Part shown: positions 11,461 through 21,169 of the stretch, piece after piece | Layout of the letters: each line of letters starts with the position of its first letter | Numbering within the stretch: position 1 is the stretch's first letter | Assembly: GCA_047967505.1 (NCBI GenBank) | Contig: CM106541.1 | DNA: 64,000 bases | Strand: one strand, 5' to 3' | DNA from: Dipteris shenzhenensis | Taxonomy: Eukaryota; Polypodiophyta; Polypodiopsida; Gleicheniales | Program-made: the position numbers and the translations under genes | Notes under the pieces: generated by a model | What the model was told of the DNA's origin: nothing | Databases searched by the model: none | Seen by the model: only the letters and a program-made list of their open reading frames with translations

Positions 11461-12119
11461 CTAACTAGGTAGACTCTTTGTCAGCATATCTGTAGAATTA
11501 TCATCTGTATGAACCTTGACAAGCTCCATGCGCTTGTCCTCAAGTACCTCCCTGATGAAATGGTACCTGACCTCAATGTGTTTGGTCTTTGCATGAAAGA
11601 CCAGATTTTGTGCTAGCTGAATAGCACTCATGGAATCACTATGCAATGTCAGTACACCTGTATGAATCCCCAAATCTCCCACTAGCTGATCAAGCCATAT
11701 AGCCTCCTTGCAACCCTCTATGGTTGCAACATACTTAGCCTCTGTGGTTGACAAAGCAACACACTTCTATGCACGAGATATCCACAACACTACACCACCT
11801 ACAAAGGTGAACACATAACCAGAAGTGGATCTCCTACTATCCACATGCCCTGCGTAGTCTAAATCTGTGTACCCAAGTACATGCATGCCTCCTTTACCAA
11901 AGCAAATGCACATCTCTTTGGTACCCTTCATGTACCTCATGATACACTTAACTGCCTCCCAATGCCTCTTTCCTGGATTAGCCATATATCGGCTAACAAC
12001 TCCCACTGCAAATGCAATGTCTGGTCTAGTAGCTATCATAGCATACATAAGACTCCCAATCGCTGATGCATAAGGAACCTTGGCCATCATGGCCCTCTCC
12101 TAATCCGATTTGGGACTAT
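11461..12119 (-). pseudogene. Copia A pol remnant (end of RT and RNase H)
   Basis: The minus strand reads DSPKSD, then VPYASAIGSLMYAMIATRPD and RYMANPGKRHWEAVK (C-terminal connection region of copia reverse transcriptase), then GYTDLDYAGHVDSRRSTSGY and STTEAKYVA (RNase H, with active-site acidic residues), NLVFHAKTKHIEVRYHFIRE and TDMLTKSLP. In-frame stops occur near 12102 (TAG) and 11764 (TAG, where copia relatives have Q before KCVALS). Upstream of 12120 the match stops abruptly, marking the internal deletion. Expected product length in a full element is well over 1000 residues; fewer than 220 codons remain. Confidence 0.85.
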
Positions 12120-12303
12120 CTGTATGACTCAGTTTCACATATATTGCAAAGCCAAAGTGACTTTTCCAAAGGTTTCTCCAAGGTCTCTACATACTCGGAT
12201 GCAAGTAAAGTCACCCACAAAGCTTCCCACAGAGCTTCTCCTTCCTCCCACAGAGCTACTGAGCTTCCAGGCATTCACGCACACTCAGCTAGATCACCCG
12301 AGC

Positions 12304-12315
12304 TCTGATAGTAGT
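12304..12315 (-). promoter_or_regulatory. Copia A primer-binding site (degenerate)
   Basis: Next to the LTR edge at 12316 the minus strand reads ACTACTATCAGAGCT, close to TGGTATCAGAGCT, the site complementary to the 3' end of initiator methionine tRNA used by plant copia elements. Confidence 0.65.
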
Positions 12316-12449
12316 TGAGAGTGCTCTCAACGGAAGCAAGAACCGAAGAGGGAGAGAGAATCAGAGAGCCACACAAGTTTTGGTGTGTGCAAAACACCCT
12401 AATCTTCTTTTTCATTCATTTATATATGTGTTTGAGTATTGTACATAAC
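12316..12449 (-). repeat. Copia A 5' LTR, first part (split by copia B)
   Basis: Continuous with 21058-21091 once copia B and one ATAAC duplicate are removed, giving 168 bp against 169 bp for the other LTR. Confidence 0.85.
12445..12449. other. Target-site duplication ATAAC of copia B (left)
   Basis: ATAAC flanks copia B here and again at 21053-21057. The uninterrupted copia A LTR at 11326-11332 has a single copy (TACATAACCGAGG). Confidence 0.9.
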
Positions 12450-12801
12450 TGTGACGATAGTGGGAGAGAAGGAAGGAGCCTCACTTGCGGCTTTCTCACA
12501 TACACAATGGGGGAATACACATAAAGGTGGAGGCTGAAAACAGTTTTCTTCTTCTTAGTTGTGAAAGCCAAAAGAACTCTCGTACAAAGAAATAGAAGAA
12601 CCCTATATGTGGGTCTCAAACTAAACTCAGCTAACTAAGGTGGCATACTAACTAAGCCACGAACTAGAGTACATAAGGATAGCTGTCATCCAGCTATTAT
12701 TCATGGACGATGTACCAACCGCATTTGCAGCTAACAAGTCGGTGACATAAATGCACAACAGTCACCTTGGCATATCACCAGTGGAGCTCGATATCTCAAC
12801 A
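12450..12801 (-). repeat. Copia B 3' LTR (352 bp)
   Basis: On the plus strand it runs from TGTGACGATAG to ATATCTCAACA. The adjacent CCCCCTTGAG (12802-12811) is the polypurine tract CTCAAGGGGG on the minus strand. Confidence 0.92.
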
Positions 12802-12814
12802 CCCCCTTGAGCTC

Positions 12815-13690
12815 AATCCCAATTCCTGCACACCAAGTAGGTCTCTAAACTTGCATAGCTTCTCTGCGCCTAATGCCTTCATGAATATGTCAGCTACGTG
12901 ATCCTCTGTGTTGACATAAACTAGATCAATAAGACCTAGTAAAACCTTCTCTCGCACATAGTGATAATGCACCTCAATGTGCTTTGTTCTAGCATGATAG
13001 ACTGGGTTATTTGCTAAGTGTATACTGCTCATGTTGTCACAATAAATGACAACTGGCCCATTTGTAGACTGACGCATATCATAAAGTAGCTTATGCAACC
13101 AAGCTACCTCACATGCAGCCATTGTTGCACCCTTGTACTCCGCCTCTGTGCTCGACAAGGCAACTGTAGGCTATTTCTTGCTGCTCCAAGTGACTACAGC
13201 ACTCCCAAAAGAGAACACATATCCGCTGGTAGATTGTCTATCAGAAACACTACCAGGCCAATCAGCATCAGTGTATCCATGCAACTGTATCTGAACCCCA
13301 GTCTCATAAAATAGTCCATACTACAATGTGGACTTCACATACCTAAGTATGCATCTAGCTGCATCCAAATGCAGTCTCCTTGGAGCTTGTATAAACTGAC
13401 TTACCAATCCAACAACATAGCTCAAATCTGGCCTGGTAATAGTCATATAAATCAAACTTTCTACTATGCGTTTGTACATAGTAGGGTCTTCCAGAAGCTC
13501 ACCTGCATCTGCACTCAGCTTCACATTCTGCTCCAAAGGAACTGAAATAGGCTTATAGCCTATCATCCCATATTTGGATAGCATGTCCAATCCATACTGC
13601 CTCTGCAAGAGCCATATCCCACTTGGTGATCTAATCACCTCAATGCCCAAGAAATAATGCAACTCTCCCAAATCCTTCATCTCAAACGTC
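12815..13690 (-). pseudogene. Copia B RT connection and RNase H
   Basis: The minus strand reads MKDLGELHYFLGIEV, GLDMLSKYGM, SLIYMTITRPDLSYVVG and ILRYVKSTL, then HGYTDADWPGSVSDRQSTSGY, STEAEYKGATMAACEVAWL, NPVYHARTKHIEVHYHYVRE and VADIFMKALG. These are in the standard order of copia RT end and RNase H; D in YTDADW and E in STEAEY are metal-binding positions. Stops appear near 13322 (after STL) and 13172 (SKK*PTVA, where relatives have Q). Function was processing of RNA-DNA hybrids during replication inside virus-like particles. Confidence 0.9.
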
Positions 13691-14330
13691 TACTTCAATA
13701 CCATTTTCACATGAAGGATATCTTCATCACTATCACTTGTGATGATCAAATCATCAACATAAATGACAAGCAGCATAATACCTTTCTCTGTTTTTCTCAC
13801 ATAAAGTGAGAAATCTACCTTAGAAATCTAAAAGCCAATAGTGACAAGATACTATCCTATCTTGTTAGACCATGCTCTAGGTGCTTGTTGCTTCAAGCCA
13901 TACAAGGCTTTCTTCAACCTACAAACAAACTCAAGATGAACAGCATGAACATAACCTGGTGGCTGCTCCATAAAGACCTCTTCTTGCAAATCACCATGCA
14001 AGAAGGCATTCTTTACATCCATTTGATGTAAAGACCATCCCCTTGATGCAGCCACAGCAATGACTGCTCTTATAGTTGCCATCCTTGCAATCGGACTGAA
14101 TGTTTCTTCATAATCAATGCCATATGTCTATGCATACCCTTTGACAACTAATCTTGCCTTGTATCTGGTCACAGAACCATCTGCATTGTGCTTCACCTTA
14201 TAAACCCACTTACAACCAATTGCATTCTTGTCTTTAGGCAAAGGCACCAATTCCCATGTAGCATTTGCTTCCAAGGCATCCATTTCTTCATCCATGGCTT
14301 TCTCCCATTTTTCTTTTCCCATGGCTTGCT
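13690..14330 (-). pseudogene. Copia B reverse transcriptase
   Basis: The minus strand begins with [20 protein letters not shown] and [13 protein letters not shown] (start of copia RT), then [20 protein letters not shown] (first catalytic aspartate), [12 protein letters not shown] and LLVIYVDDLIITS near 13750-13775 (YVDD active site). The catalytic motifs are intact at residue level, but stops lie in between (for example ISK preceded by a stop at about 13829, and LK*TFEMK at about 13691). It copied the element's RNA into DNA. Confidence 0.9.
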
Positions 14331-14639
14331 CAAAAGAAGTGGCTTCTGGTTCCTATATCACTTTGACCATATAGGCATAATGAATGGCTGTAAATCCATC
14401 ATATTTCAGCCTATCCACAGGATACCTAGATCTGGTAGACCTGCGCAAAATAGGCTCACTTCCAAGTGCTCTCAAAACATCCCTGGTCTTCTTACTCTAG
14501 GTGTAACAATAGAAGGAATACGCAACTCATCATCAATGCTCTGTTCTGAGCCACTGGATTCACCATCCACATAAGAGTGCTCTGCATTCACATCAAACAT
14601 GGGCTGATCTACCTTCTCTTTTCCTTTTTGTGATACCTA

Positions 14640-15497
14640 CACACCACTATCTGCATTGCTTTGAGGATATTCTCTTGGTCTCAATCTGCCTATCCATGGT
14701 GAAGTATGTGAACCACTACTAGAGGACACTACACATCCACTAATATTTTGTGATTGCTGCTATGAATTGTATGGAGCATTACCATTTTGTGCATGTACAT
14801 CATCAATCACATTTACTGGTTTATACCAGCTGCTCACCTCATCAAAAACAACATCTCTGCTCACTGTAAACTTACGAGTAGAAGGGTTATAGCATCTATA
14901 CCCTTTCTGCTACATAGAATAACCAAAAAGATGCACTTCTCAGCTTTTGGATCCAACTTGGACCTCAACTCATTTGGCACATGAACATAGGCAATGCAAC
15001 CAAAAATTTTCAAATGAGAAATATCTGGTTTCCTACCAATATACATCTAATAATATGGTAGGCCTTTTTCATTTAGCATGGCCCGATATACCTCTCCAAT
15101 ATGCCTATTTTTCCTTTCTGCAAGTCCATTTTGCTGTGGGGCATGACTGCATGAATATTGCTGCTTTATGCCATGCTCTTGCAGGAACCTTGCAAACTCA
15201 TTTGAGAGGTACTCTCCCCCTCCATCTAACCTTAGGCATTTTATTTGCAAGCCTGTTTCTTTTTCAACCATAGCTTTAAAAGCTTTGAAATGCCCAAACA
15301 CTTCACTTTTCTTTTTCATAAAATACACCCAAACTTTTCTGCTGTAGTCATCAATAAAATTGACAAAATAATGACAACCTCCAATAGATGCAGCTTTAGT
15401 AGTCCACACATCAGAGTGGATTAATTCCAATGGCTTCTTACTCTCTTGAACATGTCTAGGAAATGGTTTCCTTGCCTGTTTTCCAAATTCATAGGCT
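14640..15497 (-). pseudogene. Copia B integrase
   Basis: The minus strand shows CEAYEFGKQARKPF (second half of the HHCC zinc region, with the last cysteine changed to tyrosine), then HSDVW, YFVNFIDDYSRKVWVYFM, CLRLDGGGEY and QQNGLAERKNR, giving the D, D and E of the catalytic core. After LPYY a segment is missing: the text jumps to GRKPDISHLKIFGCIAYVH, which normally follows about 40 residues later. From 14860 down to 14640 the frame is poorly kept (SRDVVFDE then a serine-rich stretch). The protein inserted the DNA copy into the host genome. The B' insertion separates it from the upstream HHCC histidines at 17901-17950. Confidence 0.88.
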
Positions 15498-15502
15498 TCA
15501 CA
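15498..15502. other. Target-site duplication TCACA of B' (left)
   Basis: TCACA precedes B' and recurs at 17824-17828. Removing B' and one copy restores an uninterrupted minus-strand frame across the integrase zinc region (MHKLCEAYEFG). Confidence 0.92.
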
Positions 15503-15853
15503 TGTTGAGATATCGAGCTCCACTCGTGATGTGCTAGGGTTACCATTGTGCATTTATGTCACCGACTTGTTAGCTGCAGATGCGGTTGGTACACCGCCCA
15601 TGAATAATAGCTATATGACAGCTATCCTTATGTACTCTAGTTCGTGGCTCAGTTAGTATGCCACCTTAGTTAGCTGAGTTTGGTTGACACCCACATATAG
15701 GTTTCTTCTATTTCTTTGTACTAGAGTTCTTTTGGCTTTCACAACTAAGAAGAGGAAAACTGTTTTCAGCCTCCACCTTTGTGTGTATTCCCCCATTGTG
15801 TATGTGAGAAAGCCGCAAGTGAGACTCCTTCCCTCTCTTCTACTATCTTCACA
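15503..15853 (+). repeat. B' 5' LTR
   Basis: It starts TGTTGAGATATCGAGC and ends TATCTTCACA, nearly identical to copia B's LTR in reverse orientation. Confidence 0.92.
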
Positions 15854-15865
15854 TGTTATCAGAGC
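15854..15865 (+). promoter_or_regulatory. B' primer-binding site
   Basis: TGTTATCAGAGC follows the LTR directly and differs by one base from TGGTATCAGAGC, the initiator-Met tRNA site. Confidence 0.8.
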
Positions 15866-16371
15866 TTGGTTCATGGTAAGGAGCTCAAGAAAGCAAACCA
15901 AGTTCACGGTGTCCTGGTAAGAGGACCAGTGTTGCTTTCCTTTTTCGAGTTTGGGAGCAAATCTCTGCAGGTAGCACAGCCAGAAGTGCAAGAGTGCACT
16001 ATCTTAGATTGAGATGCCTTTCACGATGTGGCAAGAGGGTAGTATATGCTTTGTCTGATTCGAGGCCATTTCGAGGCCCATTTTGAAGGTGGAAGTTCTT
16101 CGCAAGCACTCAGAAAAAGGCCCTGTTTTTCATGTGTGACCACTGCTCTGGAGGTCGGTGAAAAGTTGCCGCAAAAATTGCATCGTATACCTGTGCGCAG
16201 AGATACGAGGAGTTATAGAATCATCCTTATTGCCTGTTCATGCAAAATCGTCACTAGGAAGTGACTGCGTGGTCAAATACCACTTTTGTCAGTTTTGCAG
16301 ATTTGCCCGTGTGAGGCAGAAGTTGTGTTTTTTGCAGTGACATAATATTTTACAGTGTTCTGTAATGGCGT

Positions 16372-17392
16372 CTGATTCTCTTTCATAGATTGTCACTGAA
16401 AAGCTTGACAAGAACAACTTCCAAGCATGGAAATTTAGAATGATGAATTTCCTTATGAGAAAAGGCTATTGGGAGTTCATTATAGGAAATGAAGAAGAAC
16501 CAGTTCTTTCTAATGTTCCCAATCGATAGGAAATGTAGGCATTTAAAGGATGGCATGAGAGAGCCATAAAAGTTATGTATTGACTGTCTATTAGTATTTT
16601 GGATTCTATGATTGTGCATATTTAGGATGCAAGTATGCCAAAGGAGGCATGGGATACTTTGGCAAAAATGTACAGCACAAATACACAAGCCAGGAAAATG
16701 TAGCTCAAGCAAGAGTTGCACAATGTGCAGAGAGAAAATATGAGCATCAATGACTACCACATGAAGGTGAAGAAAATTGCAGATGCACTTACTTCCATTG
16801 GGTCGCCAGTGGAAGATGATGATTTAGTTTCTATGACCTTGAATGGTCTAGGAAAGGATTATGCATAGTTCTGGACATCCATTGCCGTCCATGAAAAATT
16901 TCCTAATTTTGAGATGTTGTTTGCTCTTCTAATTTCTAAAGAGCAGAGAAATGGTGGCGCATCTTCTTCAGGACGAACTTCAAAAGAAACTGTCTTCTAC
17001 TCAAATGCTAGAAGAGGTAGAGGTAGAGGTAGAGGTAGAGGAGACCAATCTGGAGGCCATGGTAGAAATTAGAATATGCAGCAAACTCAAGAAAACCAGT
17101 CCTATGGAGGAGAACATGGTAACTCTAGAGGCAGGGGGAGCCAAAGAGGCCATGGTGGATGGCAGAGAGGTCAAAATGCAAACAACAATGTTGAATGCTA
17201 CTATTGTGGTAAAATGGGTCATATGGCTAAATACTGCTACAAAAAGTAGAATGACATCATGAATGCAAAATTGCAACAAGGGAATTATGCATCTTCTAGA
17301 AGACAGGGTGATGACAGAAATGAGCATCTGTTTATGGTGTAGCACATGACCAATTTTGTGACAAGTGCAGAAGAAAGCAATGATGTGTGATA
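16372..17392 (+). pseudogene. B' gag, broken by CAG-to-TAG stops
   Basis: Plus-strand gag of the copia type: TEKLDKNNFQAWKFRMMNFL, AWDTLAKMYSTNTQARKM, LKQELHNVQRENMSINDYH, a glycine/arginine-rich segment and a CYYCGKMGHMAKYC zinc knuckle at about 17197-17238. Gag forms the particle that packages element RNA. There are about ten in-frame stops in an otherwise unshifted frame. At seven of them (about 16387, 16528, 16624, 16699, 17248, 17339 and 17536, the last in protease) the sister copy B has CAG where this copy has TAG; two others are TGG to TGA. The start ATG is at about 16364-16372, where the text reads ATGGCGTCTGATTCTC. Confidence 0.88.
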
Positions 17393-17714
17393 TGTTGACT
17401 CAGGTGCATCAAACCACATGAAAGGTCATGCAGAATGGATGCAGGATGTAAGGAAAATGGAAAGACCAGGATTTGTGGAGATTGGAGATGATACTACACA
17501 TCCTATTGTGCAGATTGGTAAAATTCCTTTGTCTATGTAGGATGGGAAAAAGAAATACCTATCTAATGTATTTCATGTCCCGAACATCACCAAGAACCTA
17601 GTTTTTGTTGGTCAAATGGTTGAGCAGGGCTTGCAGGTCAGATTTAATCCTCATGGATGCTTTGTTGAGGATATGAAAAATAACAGTCGCTTGATAGTAA
17701 AAGGAAAGAAGAAG
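17393..17714 (+). pseudogene. B' protease and start of GAG-pre-integrase region
   Basis: YVDSGASNHM carries the aspartic-protease signature DSGA, intact here though mutated to DSRA in copia B. It is followed by KKKYLSNVFHVPNITKNLV and QVRFNPHGCFVEDM, the usual copia sequence between protease and integrase. It ends abruptly in KGKKKG at the deletion junction. One TAG replaces CAG in LSM-DGK. Confidence 0.88.
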
Positions 17715-17716
17715 GG

Positions 17717-17823
17717 CAGAAGAGGAAAACTGTTTTCAGCCTCCACCTTTGTGTGTATTCCCCCATTGTGTATGTGAGAGAGCTGCAAGTGAGACTCCTT
17801 CCCTCTCTCCCACTATCTTCACA
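17717..17823 (+). repeat. B' 3' LTR, last 107 bp
   Basis: It matches 15747-15853. The first 244 bp of the LTR are deleted with pol. Confidence 0.9.
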
Positions 17824-17828
17824 TCACA

Positions 17829-18407
17829 TAGCTTATGCATTTCTGCAACCTTGAATTTAGGCAATCTTGCAACAATGTTTTGGGCCTGCATTGATTTAAG
17901 TCATTGTACATTAACATGACCAATGCATTTATGCCAGATATCAATATCTGCAACTACACCGATCCCATGTGCAAACATTGTTGCACTCAATTCAGGCATG
18001 TCCGCATCCAACATAAACATCTTGCCCTTCTTCTTTCCTTTTGCTTTCAAACGACCGTTATTTTTCATATCCTCAACAACGCATCCATGAGGATTAAATC
18101 TGACCTGTAAGACCTGCTCAACCATTTGACCAACAGAAACTAGGTTCTTGGTGATATTTGGGACATGAAATACATCAGACAGGTATTTCTTTTTCCCATC
18201 CTGCATAGACAAAAAAATTTTACCAATCTGCACAATAGGATGCGCAGTATCATCACCAGTCTCCACAAATCCTGGACTTTCCATTTTCCTTGCATCTTGC
18301 ATCCATTCTGCATGACTTGTCATGTGGTCTGATGCACGTGAGTCAACATACCACACATCATTGCTTTCTTCTACTTTTGTCACAGAATTGGTCATGTGCT
18401 GCACCAT
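17829..18407 (-). pseudogene. Copia B protease and GAG-pre-integrase region
   Basis: The minus strand reads VWYVDSRASDHMTSH (the protease signature DSGA has become DSRA), KKKYLSDVFHVPNITKNLVS, QVRFNPHGCVVEDM and DIWHKCIGHVN (first part of the integrase HHCC finger), then ARLPKFKVAEMHKLC up to the B' insertion. Loss of the glycine next to the catalytic aspartate would disable the protease, which normally cuts the polyprotein into its parts. Confidence 0.88.
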
Positions 18408-19357
18408 AAACAGATGCTCATTTCTATCATCACTCTGTCTACTAGGAGATGCATAATTTCCTTGCTACAATTTTCCATTCATGATGTCATTCTGCTTTTT
18501 ATAGCAGTCTTTATCCATATGACCCATTTTACCACAGTAGTAGCATTCAACATTGTTGTTTACATTTTGGCCTCTTTGCCATCCACCACGACCTCTTTGG
18601 CTCCCCCTGCCTCTAGAGTTACCATGTCCTCCTCCATAGGATTGGTTTTCTTGAGTTTGCTGCATATCTTTATTTCTACCACGGGCTCCAGATCTACCTA
18701 CTCTACCTCTTTCAGCATTGGAGTAGAAGACAATTTTTTTTGAAGTTCCTCCTGAAGAAGATGCACCACCATTTCTCTGCTCTTCAAAAATTAAAAGAGC
18801 AAACAACTCCTCAAAATCAGGAAATCTTTCACGGACGGCAATGGATGTCCGAAATTGTGCATAATCCTTTCCTAGACCATTCAAGGTCACAAAACTAAAT
18901 CATCATCTTCCACTAGCGACCCAATGGAAGCAAGTGCATCTGCAATTTTCTTCACCTTCATGTGGTAGTCATTGATGCTCATATTTTCTCTCTGCACATT
19001 GTGCAACTCCTGCTTGAGCTGCATTTTCCTGGCTTGCGTATTTGTGCTGTACATTTTTACCAAAGTATCCCATGCCTCCTTTGGCGTGCTTGCATCCTGA
19101 ATATGCACAATCATAGAATCTGAAATACTGATAGACAACCAGTACATAACTTTTCTAGCTCTCTCATGCCATCCTTTAAATGCCTACATTTCCTGTTGAT
19201 TGGGAACATTAGGAAGAACTGGTTCTTCTTCATTTCATGTAATGAACTCCCAATAGCCTTTTCCCATAAGGAAATTTGTCATTCTAAACTTCCATGCTTG
19301 GAAGTTGTTCTTGTCAAGCTTTTCAGTGACAATCTGTGAAAGAGAATCAGACGCCAT
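18408..19357 (-). pseudogene. Copia B gag
   Basis: Start ATG at 19357 (minus), reading MASDSLSQIVTEKLDKNN, then FQAWKFRM, STPKEAWDTLVKMYSTNTQA, INDYHMKVKKIADAL, TLNGLGKDYAQFRTSIAVRE and a zinc knuckle CYYCGKMGHMDKDC at about 18507-18548. A frameshift near 18890 separates the two main blocks, and stops occur near 19180-19240. Gag coats and packages the element's RNA. About 530 bp of untranslated leader lies between the primer site and the ATG. Confidence 0.9.
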
Positions 19358-19889
19358 TATAGAACACTGCAAAATATTCTATCACTGCAGAAAACACAGC
19401 TTTTGCCTCACAAGGGCAAATCCGCAAAAGTGACGAAAGTGGTATTTGACCACACAGTCACTTCCTAGTGATGATTTTGCATGCACAGGCAATAAGGATG
19501 ATTCTGTAACTCCCAATATCTCTGCGCATAAGCATACGATGCAATTTCTGCGGCAACTTTCCACCAACCTACAAAACAGTGGTTGCACAGCAAAAACAGG
19601 GCCTTTTTCTTAGTGCTTGCGGAGAACTCCCGCCTCCAAAACAGGCCCCGAAATGGCCTCGAATTAGAAAAATAAAGTCACCAAGGGCTTTGCCCTTACT
19701 CGCAGCATATATTTCCCTCTCAGCACACTGCAAAGGGTGTCTCAATCTAAGACAATGCACTCTTGCACTTTCTGGTTGTGCTATCTACAGAGATTTGCTC
19801 CCAAACTCAAAAAAAGAAAGCAACACTGGTTCTCTTACCAGGACACCGCGAACTTGGTTTGCTTTCTTGAGCTCCTTACCATGAACCAA

Positions 19890-19901
19890 GCTCTGATACC
19901 A
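19890..19901 (-). promoter_or_regulatory. Copia B primer-binding site
   Basis: The minus strand reads TGGTATCAGAGC directly inside the 5' LTR, a full match to the initiator-Met tRNA primer site. Confidence 0.92.
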
Positions 19902-21052
19902 TGTGAAGATAGTGGGAGAGAAGGAAGGAGTCTCACTTGCGCCTTTCTCACATACACAATGGGGGAATACACATAAAGGTGGAGGCTAAAAACAGTTTTC
20001 CTCTTCTTAGTTGTGAAAGCCAAAAGAACTCTCGTATAAAGAAATAGAAGAACCCTATATGTGGGTCTCAAACCAAACTCAGCTAACTAAGGCATTAGGA
20101 AAAAAGGGAGCTCATTTTGGAGCCCTGTAAGAAATTCAATATTTTCTCTTTTCTCTCTCTACAAAAGCAAGAAAATATGGATACTTGCGTGAGAAATGTC
20201 AGTGTGAAAAGGAATAAATATATTCTTTCACATGCTTTACATTCAATGTTCATATAAGAGCAACACTTTTTTGTGCAGAATTTGGTGATTCTGACACTGT
20301 AGACGTGTCTGGAACGGCTCAAAACCCCAAAAATGGCACTGGAAACGCTGGAATTGGACATCCGGAGGCCCAGAAACGTCCAAAAAAGCCCGAAAAGTGA
20401 GATTTGCAGCAAAACGCGGGTACCAAATTGCATTTTGCTGCAAATCTCACTTTTCGGCCTTTTTTGGACGTTTTCGAGCCTCCGGATGTCCGTTTCCAGT
20501 GCTGTTTTTGGGGTTTTGAGCCGTTCTGGACGCGTTCAAAGGTACCAAATCGCGTTTTGCTGCAAATCTCACTTTTCGGCCTTTTTTGGACGTTTCCGGG
20601 CCTCTGGATGTCCGATTCCAGCATTTCCAGTGCTGTTTTAGGGATTTTGAGCTGTTTCGGACACGTCTGCGGTGTCAGAATCACCAAATTCTGCACAGAA
20701 AATAAATTTTTAAAAGATTCAAACTAGATCACCTCATTAATGTGACATGCTTCTACGAACATATAGTACTATTTCTTTTTCTTATTTTCATCTTCTTTTG
20801 TTGAATTTTCAACGTTACATTGGCCCAGGTTGAGAGCCTATTTTCTCTCTCTTCTAAAAGGCCCCAAAATGAGCTCCCTTTTTTTCTAATGTGGCATACT
20901 AACTGAGCCACGAACTAGAGTACATAAGGATAGCTGTCATCCATCTATTATTCATGGGCAGTGTACCAACCGCATCTGCAGCTAACAAGTCGGTGACATA
21001 AATGCACAACGGTCACCTTGGCATATCACGAGTGGAGCTCCATATCTCAACA
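19902..21052 (-). repeat. Copia B 5' LTR, enlarged to 1151 bp by an insertion
   Basis: The outer parts (19902-20092 and 20892-21052) add up to 352 bp, exactly the length of the 3' LTR. The remaining 799 bp are a fold-back element. Confidence 0.92.
20093..20891. mobile_element. 799-bp non-coding fold-back element in the copia B LTR
   Basis: The ends are inverted repeats of about 30 bp: CATTAGGAAAAAAGGGAGC on the left and GCTCCCTTTTTTTCTAATG on the right. Inside lie three copies of a unit of about 120-150 bp containing TGCTGCAAATCTCACTTTTC: one inverted (about 20280-20420) and two direct (about 20430-20545 and 20546-20700). The outer edges of this palindrome also pair (TTTGGTGATTCTGACAC against GTGTCAGAATCACCAAA). 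Open frames over it only read the repeats. The host LTR is interrupted between AAGG and TGGC with no clear target duplication. No transposase is encoded. Confidence 0.8.
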
Positions 21053-21057
21053 ATAAC
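21053..21057. other. Target-site duplication ATAAC of copia B (right)
   Basis: Partner of 12445-12449. Confidence 0.9.
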
Positions 21058-21091
21058 TGGGGTAAATGCACAGTGACCTTTAACCCCCACA
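21058..21091 (-). repeat. Copia A 5' LTR, second part
   Basis: TGGGGTAAATGCACAGTGAC... continues the copia A LTR and ends CCCCCACA. CTCTG (21092-21096) follows as target duplication. Confidence 0.85.
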
Positions 21092-21169
21092 CTCTGGTTG
21101 CATCTTATCACAACACTTATTGTGATTGAGTGTTTCCTCCCCCTGCCCCATGTCTCCCCTAGGTAGGTC

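Larger units (their letters stand above)
15503..17823 (+). mobile_element. B': copia B-family element inserted in copia B, opposite strand
   Basis: The left LTR (15503-15853, 351 bp) is the reverse complement of copia B's LTR family. Then come a primer site, leader, gag and protease, and the text passes at about 17714 directly into the last 107 bp of an LTR (17717-17823). All of integrase, RT and RNase H and the first two-thirds of the right LTR are missing. The junction lies in AGAAG-rich sequence shared by both sides, so the deletion may have used microhomology. The 5-bp duplication TCACA is perfect. Confidence 0.92.
12450..21052 (-). mobile_element. Copia B: near-complete Ty1/copia retrotransposon with two later insertions
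   Basis: An 8603-bp element inserted in the LTR of copia A, with a perfect 5-bp duplication ATAAC. LTRs are 352 bp: the 3' LTR is uninterrupted and the 5' LTR (19902-21052) contains an extra 799 bp. Primer site, gag, protease, integrase, reverse transcriptase and RNase H occur in copia order on the minus strand. Coding is broken by many stops, at least one frameshift in gag, a deletion in the second half of integrase and the B' insertion. It cannot move by itself. Confidence 0.93.
11200..21091 (-). mobile_element. Copia A: internally deleted Ty1/copia element, host of the nest
   Basis: The outermost element of the nest. Its two LTRs are only about 169 bp (11200-11368, and 12316-12449 continued at 21058-21091), both starting TGAGAGTGCTCTCAA and ending CCCCCACA on the plus strand. 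The target duplication CTCTG is perfect. After removing copia B, the internal part is only about 950 bp: a polypurine tract, the 3' third of pol, and a short leader with the primer site. Most of gag, protease, integrase and reverse transcriptase is missing, so it is a deletion derivative that would need enzymes from elsewhere. Orientation is minus, given by pol, primer site and polypurine tract. Confidence 0.85.

Noticed and set aside
15653-15991. A 112-codon minus frame and plus frames in the B' LTR and leader
   Set aside because: They fall in LTR and untranslated leader; equivalent frames in copia B (19737-20071) are shadows of the same DNA.
20319-20727. Several overlapping frames of about 100-125 codons on both strands
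   Set aside because: They read the same fold-back repeat unit in different frames; the repetition, not coding, keeps them open.
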